From NCBI RefSeq assembly GCF_945859685.1, contig NC_079147.1, positions 57,752,946 through 57,816,945 on the forward strand: DNA of 64,000 nucleotides, written 5' to 3'. The DNA is from Eupeodes corollae (lineage: Eukaryota > Arthropoda > Insecta > Diptera > Syrphidae). The notes below the pieces were generated by a model. That model had not been told where the DNA came from, searched no databases, and saw nothing but the letters and a program-made list of their open reading frames with translations. The position numbers and the translations under genes were made by a program. How positions within the stretch are numbered: position 1 is the first letter of the stretch; every line of letters starts with the position of its first letter. Positions 1 to 11,933 of the stretch are shown piece by piece.

Positions 1-1296
1 AGTCTTTTTTTGAAGAGAACCCGGAGGGCTAAGGGACCGGTGTTATACCCACATTCAAGCACTTAGGATAATATTATCTAACGAATACATACGAAAATCC
101 AAAAAAGTCAAAATAACGAAAATCCAAGATCCCGACAAATTATGTAAAATGAAAATTGTGTACATACAATAACAATTAGAGAAATCATGAACTTCTGTCA
201 AAGGTGAGGTACAATGAGGATAACCGCTTAACGTAAACTCCACCCTCCTTCTACCCTCTATATCTATCCGGTTTCTAATCATTCCCTAAGGTATACCATG
301 GGTGAGAAGTTTATGCATCACCCCTTTAAACCTAACATACAGTCTTACTCTGTTATTCATGAGGAGGAATTTTTAATTAACAGATTATTAACATTTTTGG
401 AATGGCAAAAAATTGCGAATTCACTGCAATTATTCTGATATAAAATTAAATACAGACATTGCTAAAAATATTGCCACACAATGATTGTGGTTAAGAAAAA
501 AATAAAGCAGGTTATAATGAAATACTAAATTCATTTACTTTATAATAAAGGAATTATAATATTTATTTTCCTAGTATACCAAAACTAATCACTATTACAT
601 TGCATCCACTGCAGCTGCCGATCGATCAGAGCCCACAAGGCTAGAAAACAGAAGAGAACTCTCAAAGATCAACGGATTTGATGGTCGGTAATGTTGGCTG
701 TCAAAAAGATAACAGGTGACAGTCAGCTGTGTTTCCCGTTCAGGTGTGCGGTTATTTTAGTGCGTTCAATTGGATTCATTTGGATGTCGCTACAAGATGT
801 TACGACAAGTTAAATATAAATCTATGTTAATTAAAACAAAGTTTTTCAGGTTTCTAGCAACCACAAATCCATTTGAAGAAGTAACTATCCAATATTAATA
901 GAAAAAACGTGCCACAGGAGTTGGTCCAAATAAAATATGTAAGTATTTCAAAGAAGAAGAGGAAGTTATTATATTGGTCTTTTCTGGTAATTGAATGATT
1001 TTGCTGCGGAGGTGGGAAAATGTGATTCAACAATATCCAAATACATAACGAAATGCTCCTTAAATATAATGAAAGCTTTTAGAAAACCTGTGATTTGGAA
1101 ATAATGGGTAATACGCTATTTTAAAATGAAAATAAATGAACTTACTTTTCATTCGAAAGTTCCATATTTGTTTTGTCTTGATTTGAAAAAAGATTGATTG
1201 AAGAAAAAAACTCAACTAGAGGACCCCATGGATATAAGGATTTAGAAATGAAAGACTCATTGAGCGGTTAGGAGGAATTAATTTGAAATTCGAGAA
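1..1296. other. Unassigned AT-rich sequence
   Basis: No coding region, RNA gene or repeat that I can name. Short open frames occur on both strands but have no recognisable motif. Positions 790-1010 contain a stretch that might be very old coding sequence, with several stops, and I could not assign it to a family. Confidence 0.5.
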
Positions 1297-2928
1297 CTAA
1301 CTTACTTACTTAATTGGGTGAGGTCACTTTCCACTTGTGCGCGCCACCTGATTCGCGGTCTTCCTCTACTGCGCTGTCCTGTGGGTGTGGATTCGAAGAC
1401 TTTTCGGACCGGAGCATTGGTTGTAATGCGCTCTACGTGACCCAGCCATCTTAGTCGTTGGACTTTTACCCTTCTGGCTAAGTCTACGTCGTTGTACAGC
1501 CCGTTCAGCTCGTCTTTCCATCTTCTCCTCTACTCCCCTTCGATGCATACGGGTCCGTAGATCACACGAAGAACTTTTCTCTCGAAGCGACCCAAGGTGC
1601 TCTCATCCGCTTTTGTCATAGTCCATGTTTCTGCACCGTGTAGCAGGAAGGGGATGATAAGGGTATTATATAGCGACACTTTGGTCCCTCGAGAGAGGAC
1701 TTTACCACTCAATTGCTTTCTTAGTCCAAAGAAACAGCGGTTAGCAAGAGTTATTCTGCGTTTGATCTCAGCGCTGGTGTTGTTTTCTGCGTTTACAGCG
1801 GAGCCTATAGGTAGACGAAGTCCTTGTCTACCTCAAAGTTACGTCTGTCAATTGTGAAGTTTTGACAGCATGTACTTTGTTTTCTCTCATTAACCGTTAA
1901 ACCCATTTTTGCCGCCTCTGCCTCAATACTCACAAAAGCCCCATTGACACGCTGAGTTCTTCCGATTATGTCAATGTCATCAGCATATTAGCTACTAAAT
2001 GGCCATATTTCGAAAGATAGTGCCTCTAGTGTTGACGTGTGAGCTGTGCACTATTCTTTCAAGCAAAATGTCTAAAACCTTTTCTGACATCGAAAGGTTC
2101 TGTTAAGTTGCTTCTAACCTTTATGGAGCAGCGTGAATTCTCAGCGTGATCCTGCACAAACGGACGAATCTAGCAGGGATGCCAAAACTAGACATGGCTC
2201 TGTACAGCTCTTCCCTGTAGATGCGTCATATGCCGCCTTGAAATTGACGTTCACATATAACAGCAGAGAAGATTTTATAGGCGATGGTAGACTGATTCCT
2301 CTATAGTTGGTGCAGTTTAGTGGGTCTCCTTTTTTAAGGATCGGTCAAACAATACTGAGGTTCCATTCATCGGGCATGCTTTCTTCCGACCATAACTTAC
2401 AGATAAGTTGGTGTATGCTCCTAACCAACTTTTCTATAGTTGCTTTAAAGAGCTCGGCATTCAAGCCATCCGCTCCAGCGGCTTTATTAGTTTTCAGCTT
2501 AGATATGGCAATCTTTACTTCATCTCATTTGCCTGCCGACATTCCTCATCAAACCAGGGTTTCCTTGTTGGTGTCTGCTTGAAACCCAGTGGCGTATCTG
2601 ATTGCATCTTGGCAATGTTGCCACTGGTTTTCGATACATTGTGTTGGTGGCAGAGAACTTCGAGACAGGTAACTTGTAACTCGGTCGGAAAAGGATTTGG
2701 CGATCTCTGGCGATTGTAGCCGTTTGACGTTGTACCTTCTCCCAGCACCTCCCTGTTTTGGCTGGGGTCTGGAAACCCGAGAACTTTCGAGAACTCATTC
2801 CTTAAAAAGAAAGATAGTACTGTTTTTACGTCTTCAAAAGGCATAACCTTTAAATTCGTTCCGGTTAATATATTTAGATAATATATGAACATGGATCCAA
2901 TGGACTTTGACATCCTATTTAAACCATT
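1297..2928 (-). mobile_element. TAAG-tailed LINE fragment (copy A)
   Basis: A decayed non-LTR retrotransposon fragment on the minus strand. From high to low coordinate it shows the linker before the reverse transcriptase (motif NPWFDEECRQAN-like at about 2520-2570), finger-domain motifs around 2300-2520 (NKAAGADGLNAELFK, then NYRGISL), a degraded YADDIDIIGR catalytic motif near 2000, and the thumb region (LIIPFLLHGAETWTMTKADE) at 1600-1690. The 3' end is a short tail reading (TAAG)n on the minus strand at 1297-1313. Many frameshifts and stops make it a pseudogene. The domain order and short tandem 3' tail suggest an RTE-like element (inference). It is closely related to the copy at 11934-14945. 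Confidence 0.85.
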
Positions 2929-3699
2929 TGGATTACGCAGACGATGTTTTCTTACTCTCTCATACGATCATGGATCTCCATGAAGTGACAACAAGTGTGG
3001 AGAGAGAAGCAGAAGTCGGGGGGCTGAGAAAATTAATTCCGGCAAAACCAAATTGATCAGTCTCGGAACCCGACCATCCTCTCAGGTAAATATTTCCTCA
3101 CAACCGGTGGAAAATGTGTAAAGCATTCAATACCTCGGAAGTTTCGTCTTCTTCGATGGCGGAACCGAACAAGACGTATTCGGTATGCTGTGAAAAATTT
3201 GGAGGACTAACTCTATTTGCTTACGAAGAAAGCTACGACTGTTTCGGACAAATGTTGAATCTGTGCTTCTTTATAGGTGCATCACCTGGAAGCTTACTTC
3301 AGCGATTACAAGAAAGCTACAAACCTTCGCAACATGATAAGGATCTGGCCAAACCAAATATCCAATGAGGTTCTTCATAGAAGAATATGTCAGGAACCTA
3401 TAGACTCTATTATACGAATGCGTAAGTGGCAATGGATTGGATATACGTTTCGAAAAGGTAACGACTGCATTGCAGGCCAAGTAATGCAGTGGAATCCGCT
3501 CACACAAGACCGAAGAAGAGCTGGACGACCGAGAAGCACATGGCCGTCGAGGAGGAATCAGCATCACTAGGCATGAGTTGAAGGGAGCTGAATCACATCT
3601 CGGGAAACCGAACACGATGGGGCGTAGGCGTAGTAGAAGCCCTATACCCCTTAAAGGGTTCTCAACGGAATTAACAAGTGACGACCTAAGTAAGTAAGC
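2929..3699 (+). mobile_element. TAAG-tailed LINE 3' fragment (copy B)
   Basis: The 3' part of a LINE reverse transcriptase on the plus strand. It begins abruptly at a LDYADD catalytic motif (about 2929-2950), abutting copy A in the opposite orientation. A YLGS-like motif follows near 3130. The C-terminal region (EPIDSIIRMRKWQWIGYTFR, then RRRAGRPRSTW) lies at 3390-3545 and is typical of insect non-LTR elements. The element ends in taagtaagtaag at 3687-3699. At least three frameshifts and an internal stop interrupt it. Its C-terminal domain belongs to a different subfamily from copies A and D and is shared with the fragment at the right edge of the window. Confidence 0.82.
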
Positions 3700-4189
3700 A
3701 TATGATATTCTAGAGATTGCAGGACTTTAATAAAGGAAAAAATGTAATGGAAACCAATTTCTTTTGCTCTTTATTCAAGTAAAGATGTTCAGTATTACAA
3801 AAATATGTGCATATTTATCAAAAAGGAATAAATAAAAAAACACCAATTTAAAAAAAATCATTGAAACACAATTTTTATTTTAAAAGAAGTGGGAATGTCA
3901 AAACTTAATCCTAAAATAAATGTCTGCTACAACGAAAACTGACAAATGTTTTTAATTCTGTCCGTAAAATGTAAGATTTTTGAGTCTATTAAAATTGCAA
4001 AAAAAAAAAAACAGATTAAAACCAAGATCAAAAATTCCTAGAGAACTCAACAAGGATTTTAAACCAAGTTTAAGAGACTTGGTTAGATGGGAAGAAATAC
4101 TCGAGTTCTAAATATTTTGAACCGAGAATTATTACATCGAGTTTTTAATTTGTAAAGAAATTGGCCGTTAGACAAATAATAAATAATTT
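3700..4189. other. Unassigned AT-rich sequence
   Basis: Low-complexity AT-rich sequence with A-runs near 3840 and 4000. No coding motif or repeat that I can name. Confidence 0.4.
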
Positions 4190-4643
4190 GAAGTCAATAT
4201 TTTTTTTTTGTTCTAGTAATACTTGAGTTGAAAAACATTTCTTATCAGTTTTTTCTTGTTTGTTAACAAAGTTGACAATTTAATTTTTCTAAGAAATCAA
4301 ATACAAATTACCAACAATATTTTTGCGAACGATAAGAAGTTTCATTTCAAAATCTATTTTTTCTAACGAGATTTTTAACCGAAAACCGATTTCTACTAAT
4401 TTTAGTTACATTTCTTGAAAGTTTTTATTTTTCATGTAAACAAATAAAGATTGGATTTTTCTAAGATAATTTAGCACAGAATAAAATCTTTTTGAAGTAA
4501 ATACCTTCATTTATTTACGAGATATCGAGAATCGAACATCCATTTTACAAATTTGGCGTACTATTTTGAGTAGATCTTAATTGTTCTGAAAAAAAAACAG
4601 ACTGACTGCTTTTTATAAAAACATAACTGAATGTCGAACTTTC
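4190..4643 (-). repeat. ~168-bp AT-rich repeat, left of Jockey insertion
   Basis: Roughly two to three diverged units of the AT-rich repeat that forms a tandem array at 27680-28760, here in inverted orientation. The reverse complement of the unit at 28380-28510 aligns well with 4520-4640: cgagatatcgag, then cgaacatc, a tttataaaaa stretch and tgaatgtcga occur in the same order and spacing. The last 18 bases (4626-4643, actgaatgtcgaactttc) are the target-site duplication of the Jockey element that follows. Confidence 0.75.
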
Positions 4644-4882
4644 AGTTCAGTTCATATTTATTTGCAGTTTAAGGCTTAGACTATTTTATAATGAATTAAA
4701 TTATTTAAGAGATACAGAAGCTTGTTCTTTACATCTACAATACAATAAATTTACGACAATATTTTAATTTTACTATGGTTATAATAAATTATTAAGGGAA
4801 AACACTACAAGAAAAAAACCCTTACATAATACTTAAAAACTAAAATTGCACAAAAACCCAAATTTTACCCAGGCAGTATAAG

Positions 4883-7519
4883 TTAAAGATTAAGTATGAG
4901 TTCATTATCTGAGTAAGAACACCTTTCAAAAAAGTTTTCTTGTAGTTTGTATAGGACAAATTTAATTGGGTTTACATTTGCTCTTTTGTGTAGACGAGTA
5001 GTTGAATAAAACCATGGCAAATTTAGCATAAGTTTCAGGATTTTATTTTGGCTTATTTGAAGCTTTTTTATGTGCGTCTCAGCACAGTCAAACCATACTG
5101 GAGCACCATACGTTAGGACCGGTTGGAAAACGGTTTTAAAAATTAATATTTTATTATGTATGCTAAGTCTAGACTTTCTATTTATAAATGGATATAATAT
5201 TTTAATTAAAAGATTGACTTTGTGGATTGTGATTGATATGTGTTTTTCAAAAGTCAGTTTTTTATCGAGTGTGACTCCTAAATATTTACAATGTTCAGAC
5301 CATTGAATATCAGTAGAGTTTATTTTAAGCATAGTTTGAGGAAGGAAACTTTGTTTTCTGCGTCTAGTGAACCACATAGCTTGACATTTTTCAGCATTAA
5401 CTTTTATTTTCCACTTAGTGAAGAAGTTAAGAAGAGTGTCTAGTGAATTCTGTAAACTAGAAAGAGCTTCTTGAGGAAGAAGACTTGACGCAAAAAGCGC
5501 AGTATCATCTGCAAACATGGCTACTTCAGTATTGTTTCCAAAATGTGGTAAGTCTGACATAAAAATGTTAAAAAGGATGGGCCCAAGTACAGATCCTTGT
5601 GGAACTCCAAAGGAAATATCATACATGGTAGACTTAGCAATTCCAGTGGATACAAAAAATTTTCTATTTTTGACAAAGTTCGTTATAATTTTAATGAGGT
5701 AATCAGGGAAATTAAATATTATAAGTTTATAGATAAGTCCTTCATGCCATACTGTGTCGAAGGCTTTTTCAATATCTAGGAGTACTAGACCAGTGGAATG
5801 TTTTAAGTTAAGGCTGTTTTTAACATACTGTTTTATTCGTAATATTTGATGATTACTAGAGTGCCCAGCTCGGAAGCCGAACTGATCTATAGGATATATA
5901 TTAGCTTCCTCCACATGTATTAAAAGGCGATCCTTTAAAACTTTTTCAAACATTTTACTTAGTGTGCTTAGTAGGCTTATAGGCCTATAACTAGTCGGGT
6001 TTTCTTTTGGTTTGCCAGGCTTGCCAATAGGAACCACTTTTGCTATTTTCCACTTTTCGGGGAAATAATAGAGTTTAATACAAGCGTTAAACATAAATGT
6101 TATGTATGTTATACCTTTCTTAGGTAACTCTTTTAATAAACGGTTACTAATATCATCAAGACCAGGTGATTTTTTTATTTTCAATTCTTTTACTAAGTTT
6201 TTTACTAAGCGGTTGTTGTTGATAAGTGTACTAGTTTGGTTAACAGAAGCACTCTCCATTTCCCTAAGTTTATCCCTTACGAGAACTTCGGTTTGAACGT
6301 CGCTCAAGTGAGCTGATATATTATGATTTTGGCTAAATGTTTCAGCCAAAATGTTTGCTTTCTGTTCAGGAGTTACAAAAACCTCATTTTGAACTCGAAG
6401 GGGGGGAATATTTGAACCTTTTTTTTAAATTATTTTTGTGACTTTCCAAAACGGCTTGTACCCTTTATCAAAACCAGATAACAAGTTGTTCCAGTTTTGA
6501 TTACGGAACATTAAGATCTCGTCTTTAATTCGGAAATTTAGGATTTTAAGATTAGTTTTAAATGTGTCCAACCTATACCGAATCCACTTTCTTCTCTCAG
6601 AATTTCGCAAACGAATCAAATGTAAAATATTATCCGGCAGGGGTGGGGAATTTGAGTTAAAATTGGCACATTGAATCCTAGGAATAGATACCTCAGCAGC
6701 TCGCAGTATTACTTTTTCGAATGTATCGAATGTATTCGAATGTAGTATTACTTTATCACAAATGTAGGACCGATATCTTTCCCAATTTGCAGAGGAATAA
6801 TTAAAATGGCCACTAGGATTATTAAAAGAGCAATAAGTTTGTAGTTCTGTACAAACCGGCAAATGATTTGAACTCAATGCATTGATAGTTAAAGGTTGAG
6901 AGAAGTGTACTGCATTATTTGTTAAAAACATATCAAGAGTCGAAGGTTGTCCCGAGGAGGTACTAGGAAAGTAAGTAGGTTCAAGAGGATACAATACTGA
7001 GACAGACCTATTCACGGCGATAATATCGTGTAGAATATTGCCCCAACAGTTTGCTCTCAGACATCCCCAAAGTTGGTGTCTTGAGTTAAAGTCACCACCC
7101 ATCAAATAATTTGAATTTGACCTAATCAATTTTAATAGGTCCCTTTTAAATTTAGTCTTTTTCTCATTATTACTATTTCCACCTGGGAAATAAAAAGAGA
7201 AAATACTTAATTTGGATGTATTCTGTAAGTCTATCTCAACACCAATAGATTCAGCTACCTCGAGACTAACAGCTGGGATCACCGAATGTCTGATAGCCTT
7301 ATTAATTACAATAGCAACCCCTCCTCCCTTTGCGTGATGCCTATCTAGCCTATAGCATACATAATTTCCATTAGAAAATTTATTTTTATTTGTAAGCCAC
7401 GTCTCTGTCAAAAGAGCAATATCAATTTTGTTTTTAATTATAAAATCAAAAAATTCTGTTTGTTTGTTTTGAATGCTTGTTGCATTCCAAGTAATAATTT
7501 TTGGGTTTTTGTTCATCAT
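4883..7519 (-). pseudogene. Jockey ORF2: endonuclease + reverse transcriptase, one in-frame stop
   Basis: A single reading frame of 878 sense positions interrupted by one TAA at 6425-6427, inside an A-rich stretch. The N-terminal part (about residues 1-220) is an APE-type endonuclease: TWNATSIQN, LLTETWL, GGDFNSRHQLWG and SSNHLPV. The last motif is normally S-D-H, so a key aspartate appears as asparagine here. The reverse transcriptase follows the stop: SPGLDDISNRLL, SYRPISLLS, QFGFRAGHSS, DIEKAFDTVWH, GVPQGSVLGPILFN and the FADD catalytic centre at about 5504-5515, then the thumb motif YLGVTLDKKL. The start ATG overlaps the ORF1 stop as ATGA, which fits reinitiation. The protein would nick target DNA and prime cDNA synthesis there. 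As it stands it cannot be made in one piece. Confidence 0.93.
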
Positions 7520-8753
7520 ATTGAATAAATATACTTCACTGCAAGAGTGGTAGTAACATTAAATTGCTCAGCTTTAGTACGACATGAGCTTAGTTTAGAC
7601 ATAACATCATTAAGAAGACTTGAGATTTCTTCTAAAGAGAATAAAGAGTTATTGCTGTTTTGATCAAATATATTCGAGTTGTTTGCTTTTGGACTCTCTG
7701 AGCGTGTGTTGTTTTTGTAAGATGGACATGGACCAGTACCTACTTGACGTAGACGCTTGTTGATGGTGAGTTCGATTTTTGTTAGAAACTTGCGGGAGTT
7801 GGGGAAATTCTTCCATGGTGAATTTGACATGATTGGTCTTGGCTCTCGGTTGATTTATTAAAACCGATTTTGAGAGATAATTGTTGTTATTGTTTCGCGT
7901 TCGGGAGGATATTTTTTGCCGAATTTCGATATAGTGCTTTCGACTCATGCAAGATGGGTCGGTTGATTTGTGTGCACCATTGCAATTAGCACATTTAGTT
8001 GCCGATGGTGATTCAGTGCACTCAGAGGTTTTGTGAGGACCGGAACATGAAGAACAAAAGCTTTTGACATGACAATGCATAGCACCGTGGCCATACATCT
8101 GGCAATTGTAGCATTGTGTAATTTTGTTAGGCTGGTGTTTTTTATAATCCCACCTCACTAGAGTTTTAAGAACAGATTTATAGTTCGATCGAAGTTCGTT
8201 CATTTTAATAGAACCACGTTCAATTATAATAATGTATTTGTAATGCACGTAATGCGAATTAGATGAATTTATTGTGATGGGTTTAACTTCAAGACATTTA
8301 ATTCCGAGTGAAACAAGTTCATTCTTTAATAGTGTATGATCGTAGAGGTCTAAACCCGAGAGTACCACCTTAAATGGTCTACTTGCTTTTTTTTCATGGG
8401 AATAAATCTCACGTGACTCATCTTTTAATGTTTTTACAATAATATTATAAGATTCAATGCTTGAACACATAACTTTTAGCCCCATAGAAATATTTTTTAA
8501 GAGGTAATCAGTAATATGAAGTTAAATTTCTGAGGTCTTCACTTTTCGTTTTTAAAACAATGATTGGTGGAACAGATACTTTAGGTTTCACAATTTCACC
8601 TTGCTCACTAATTCCACTATCCATGCGGTCATCGCATAATGTTTGCAGTGGTTGATAATAATTTTCATTATTAATGGATTTTTCCATTTTGGAACGTTTT
8701 ACAGATTTGTATGGAACTTGAGTTTTTGGGAGGATGAAATCATCATCCTCCAT
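7516..8753 (-). pseudogene. Jockey ORF1: gag-like nucleic-acid-binding protein, two frameshifts
   Basis: A gag-like protein split by two small indels. It starts at ATG 8753 (MEDDDFILPKTQ). A one-base change near 8513-8517 shifts the frame, after which the main segment runs to about 7740. That segment contains a PRE_C2HC-type region (FKVVLSGLDLYDH...) and three retroviral-type zinc knuckles: CYNCQMYGHGAMHC (CX2CX4HX4C), CSSCSGPHKTSEC and CANCNGAHKSTDPSC. A second frameshift near 7740 leads into the C-terminal tail (SLEEISSLLNDVMSKL...), which ends at the TGA overlapping the ORF2 start. In this family the protein binds the element RNA to form a ribonucleoprotein (known of the family). Confidence 0.9.
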
Positions 8754-8831
8754 TTCACTACTTGATCGTTTTAAGCTAATTTTTGCTTGTCACTTAAAAA
8801 CGCGTGCAGCTCTATCGACAAATGCCAATGC

Positions 8832-9010
8832 ACTGAATGTCGAACTTTCTATTTGCTATAAAATGAAATTAGTTTGAAGACAATATCTTAAATTTTTGAA
8901 GAGGTATTTGAGTCGAAATTAAATGTTTACAATTGTTTTTTGTTTTTTAAGGTTTTTATTTTTGTAAATAAACTTTCAACTTGATTTTTCTCAAAAATTT
9001 ACCAAAAACC
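8832..9010 (-). repeat. ~168-bp AT-rich repeat, right of Jockey insertion
   Basis: Continuation of the inverted AT-rich repeat interrupted by the Jockey element. It starts with the second copy of the 18-bp duplication (8832-8849) and runs through tttgagtcgaaatt and aggtttttatttttgtaaat, matching the reverse complement of the array at 27680-28760 in order. Confidence 0.7.
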
Positions 9011-11329
9011 AACACACGCACACACATACATTTTTCTAAAAATCTTTAGATTCTATTCTACTCCTTAAAACTCCGAGAAATGTCAAAATGTTTAATTTGT
9101 CAAGAAATTAAAAAGACATTCTTCACATCTCATATCTCTAAATTAACAATTTTCAACACTTATGTCTTGGACTAGCTCATTAGGTATATCGAACAAGCCA
9201 GTTGCACTCTCCCCCCTCAACCAGTTGGGGGTTCTTTTTTTATCCTCACATCGAGAATGGGGAATGCTTTACCCGACTCTATCTTTCTACTATTTAGAAA
9301 ATTCAACTTAAAAACCAATGTACACCGGTATCTCCTATTAATTTCACCACTATTTTCATAAAGCTCGTTTTGTGTTTAACCTTTAAACATGCTAAGATTA
9401 TTAATAACCCCTTTGATTGCCAGTTAATCATGAAAAGAAATTGTTATCGACCACACTTCCTTTGAAATCCTCAACCTAGAAAACAATATGACATTTGATT
9501 CAGTTGTTCACCTTAATAGCAAAGAACTAAATGACAATCTGCATACCTTATTGATATTTTTTCATTTACCTACCCTAAAATTAGCTGTCAGGAATGTAAA
9601 CTTTCTCACTGCTCTAACTGACGCGTATTCAATTATGCACGCTAGCTTCTAACAATATGACAAACCACAGATATACATTTTCAAAAAAATCCTCACAAAG
9701 AAGCAACAATTTAAAAATATGCTAAAACAAACAAAGCTGACGGCAACAATGTGTTTACTCAAGGAAGACTAATTAGTAAAATTTTATATTTTGAAAACTA
9801 AAAAAAAACAAAAAACAACACAAAATCGAAAGTGACTTCGTTGCAGGAAATTCTAAACTGAGATAGCGAGGAATTATATTAATTATTTTCCAATTAATAA
9901 TTCCCCCTGTTTGACTTATGACTTTATCTTCACCCCAGACTAAGACCAGTGAAAAGGCAAAGGCCACAGCAAACGAGAACAATGACCAAAAATATACTGC
10001 GAACTCAAACAGGATTATAATTAGAAAACGTGGGAAGATATCAGCCTGCTGATGCAGCAGATTCTTTGGCTATTTTCAAACCCACCCCCCATTTTGTGCG
10101 TCCGACTTCGTCGCGTCGTCAGTCGGTATATATAATTTCTAAGACATCTCGAGAAACTTAATAAAATTGTTATATTTTTGTGGTAAACTTTTGATAAGTT
10201 TTTACTTTCATTTATTTTTCATAACCAAAGGATAACGAGAAGGAGTCGAGAACTTCAAGGACGACGGGAAGTAATTTTTCGTTTCCTATAATGGTTTGCG
10301 GGATTAAGATTGTTGTAATCTTCGCATTTTTCGTCTTCCAAGTTCCAACATCGATTACTTTTTATTTTATCAAGTCTGGGAAACTATATTTCGAGATGTG
10401 AAACGATAAAAAATAAAGTAAAAAGTTGTTTCGAACGTCGAAAAAGGATACGTGAATTCTTTTCCTTCATCTTATGTATAGCGAAGCCATATCATTATAA
10501 TGCTTGTATGAATATGTTTACCCTTTTTTGGGGGGTTCGGAGGGGTTTTTATGTTTGTTGAAATAACTTTTAAGGGGTAAAGGAAGTACTTTTTTGAAGT
10601 TTTCTACTCTTATCCACTCGCTAATGGAAGTTTTTTTTCTTCTTATTTTATTTCACGCTTTTGGTTTTGGCAGATTTGCTATCCTGCCATCGCGTAGCCG
10701 AAATCGCATCGTGTCGTACGTCGTTCGCCGTCAAAGTTAGAGGAAGACGCGACTTAAAATGAAATGACAGTTGTATCTATAGTTGAATTTTTAACAAGGT
10801 GCATTTTTATAAGGATGTGCGGGCCTTACATGTGCGTCATCTACAACATATAGGATAGCTATTTTCATGCCAAGCAGCGAGTCACGTTTAATTTCCTTAT
10901 GCGATACCGTAACCGAAGCAATACAGGAAGAGGAAGTAATCCCATTAGTTTTTATATCACTGATATTCATGTAGGTAGTAGTAAATCTTTATTTTCATTT
11001 TCCTGTATGACAAAGTGTCCTTTTATGGTGGTCTTGTGGGTTGGAGTTTGAGAAGAAAAAGAAGAGTTTCAAAATTTAGGTTATATTCTATTTCATGGTT
11101 TCTTACATGACTGATATTCAAGTTCTTATACTTTTCTTCGGTAAAAGTTTATTGAACAACAGTTTTGAGGATGTCGTAAGGCCTCTCAATGAAATAATTT
11201 TTCGAAAACAAGCTTTAAAAAATCCAACAAAATTCTACTTCTGGACTCACAAGGTTAAAACCACTCAAGGGAAGCTCGAAAAAATGAACAGAACTTCATA
11301 GCATCTGAATATTGTTCAGCTGCAAGTCC
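9011..11329. other. Unassigned, possibly unique host sequence
   Basis: No element or gene recognised. GC-richer patches with CpG-containing words (gtcgcgtcgtcagtcgg at about 10110 followed by tatatataa, and a similar patch near 10690-10740) stand out from the AT-rich background and could be regulatory, but I see no transcript or protein to attach them to. Open frames in the interval look random. Confidence 0.4.
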
Positions 11330-11933
11330 AGTCGTTAAACTCGACTCGACACCCAAATATTGAGTCAATAAAGCGATCCCTTGTTTTGTGCAAGGAACAT
11401 TTCCATTGGATGGTGCTAGCTGTGATCGTCCGAGAAAGTCCACCGTTGACCATTCACATTATTGCAGATCTTGGAAAAACAACCCAGAGACTTCAAATCG
11501 ATACCCACCATCTCTTTATAGATTTTAAAGCTGCATGTGACAGCATCTATAGGGAAGAGCTCTACAGAGCAATGTCTCGTTTTGGCATCATTGTCAAACT
11601 TATCCGGTTGTGCAGAATGACGATGGAGAATGCATGCTGCTCTATTAAAGTCAGAAAAGATCTCACCGATGCATTTGATGTTAAAAAAGGTTTTAAACAA
11701 GGCGATGCACCGTCATGCAACTTCTTCAACATCGTTCTGGAAAGAATTGTGCAAGACTCAACCGACAACACTAAAATCACAATCTTCCAAAGGTCCATCT
11801 AATTACTCGAATACGCCGATGATATTGACATAATTGGAAGATCAAAGCATGATGTCAATGGAGCGCTTTTGAGCATTGCAACGGAAGCGGAGTAAAAAGG
11901 TTTAGTGGTCAATGAGGGCAAGACCCAGCATAT
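11330..11933 (+). mobile_element. TAAG-type LINE, internal RT fragment (copy C)
   Basis: A plus-strand reverse-transcriptase fragment. The open frame at 11386-11802 holds QIDTHHLFIDFKAACDSIYR (RT motif A with its aspartate), FGIIVKLIRLC, and GFKQGDAPSCNFFN (motif B, normally QGDALSC). After a stop at about 11800 the same frame continues with LLEYADDIDIIGRSK, the YADD catalytic centre at 11810-11845, and VVNEGKT. It then stops without its own 3' end where copy D begins in the opposite orientation, so it was probably truncated by rearrangement or by that insertion. Same subfamily as copies A and D. Confidence 0.85.

Larger units (their letters stand above)
4644..8831 (-). mobile_element. Jockey-like LINE, full length with 18-bp target duplication
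   Basis: A 4188-bp non-LTR retrotransposon on the minus strand. The 18-mer actgaatgtcgaactttc occurs on both sides, at 4626-4643 and 8832-8849, so both boundaries are exact. It carries a short 5' leader of about 78 bp, a gag-like ORF1 and an ORF2 with endonuclease and reverse transcriptase, and no RNase H that I can see. The 3' end carries an AATAAA-like signal (minus strand, 4657-4662) and a short GAACT-type repeat in place of a long poly(A). Defects are few: two frameshifts in ORF1 and one stop in ORF2. The FADD catalytic motif and domain order fit the Jockey clade. It is inserted in the ~168-bp AT-rich repeat. Confidence 0.93.

Noticed and set aside
55..282. 75-residue minus-strand frame at the left edge
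   Set aside because: No motif and no supporting context; likely a chance open frame.
780..1100. Jerky/CENP-B-like coding debris
   Set aside because: A few words look suggestive, but three frames compete and the pattern is too weak to claim.
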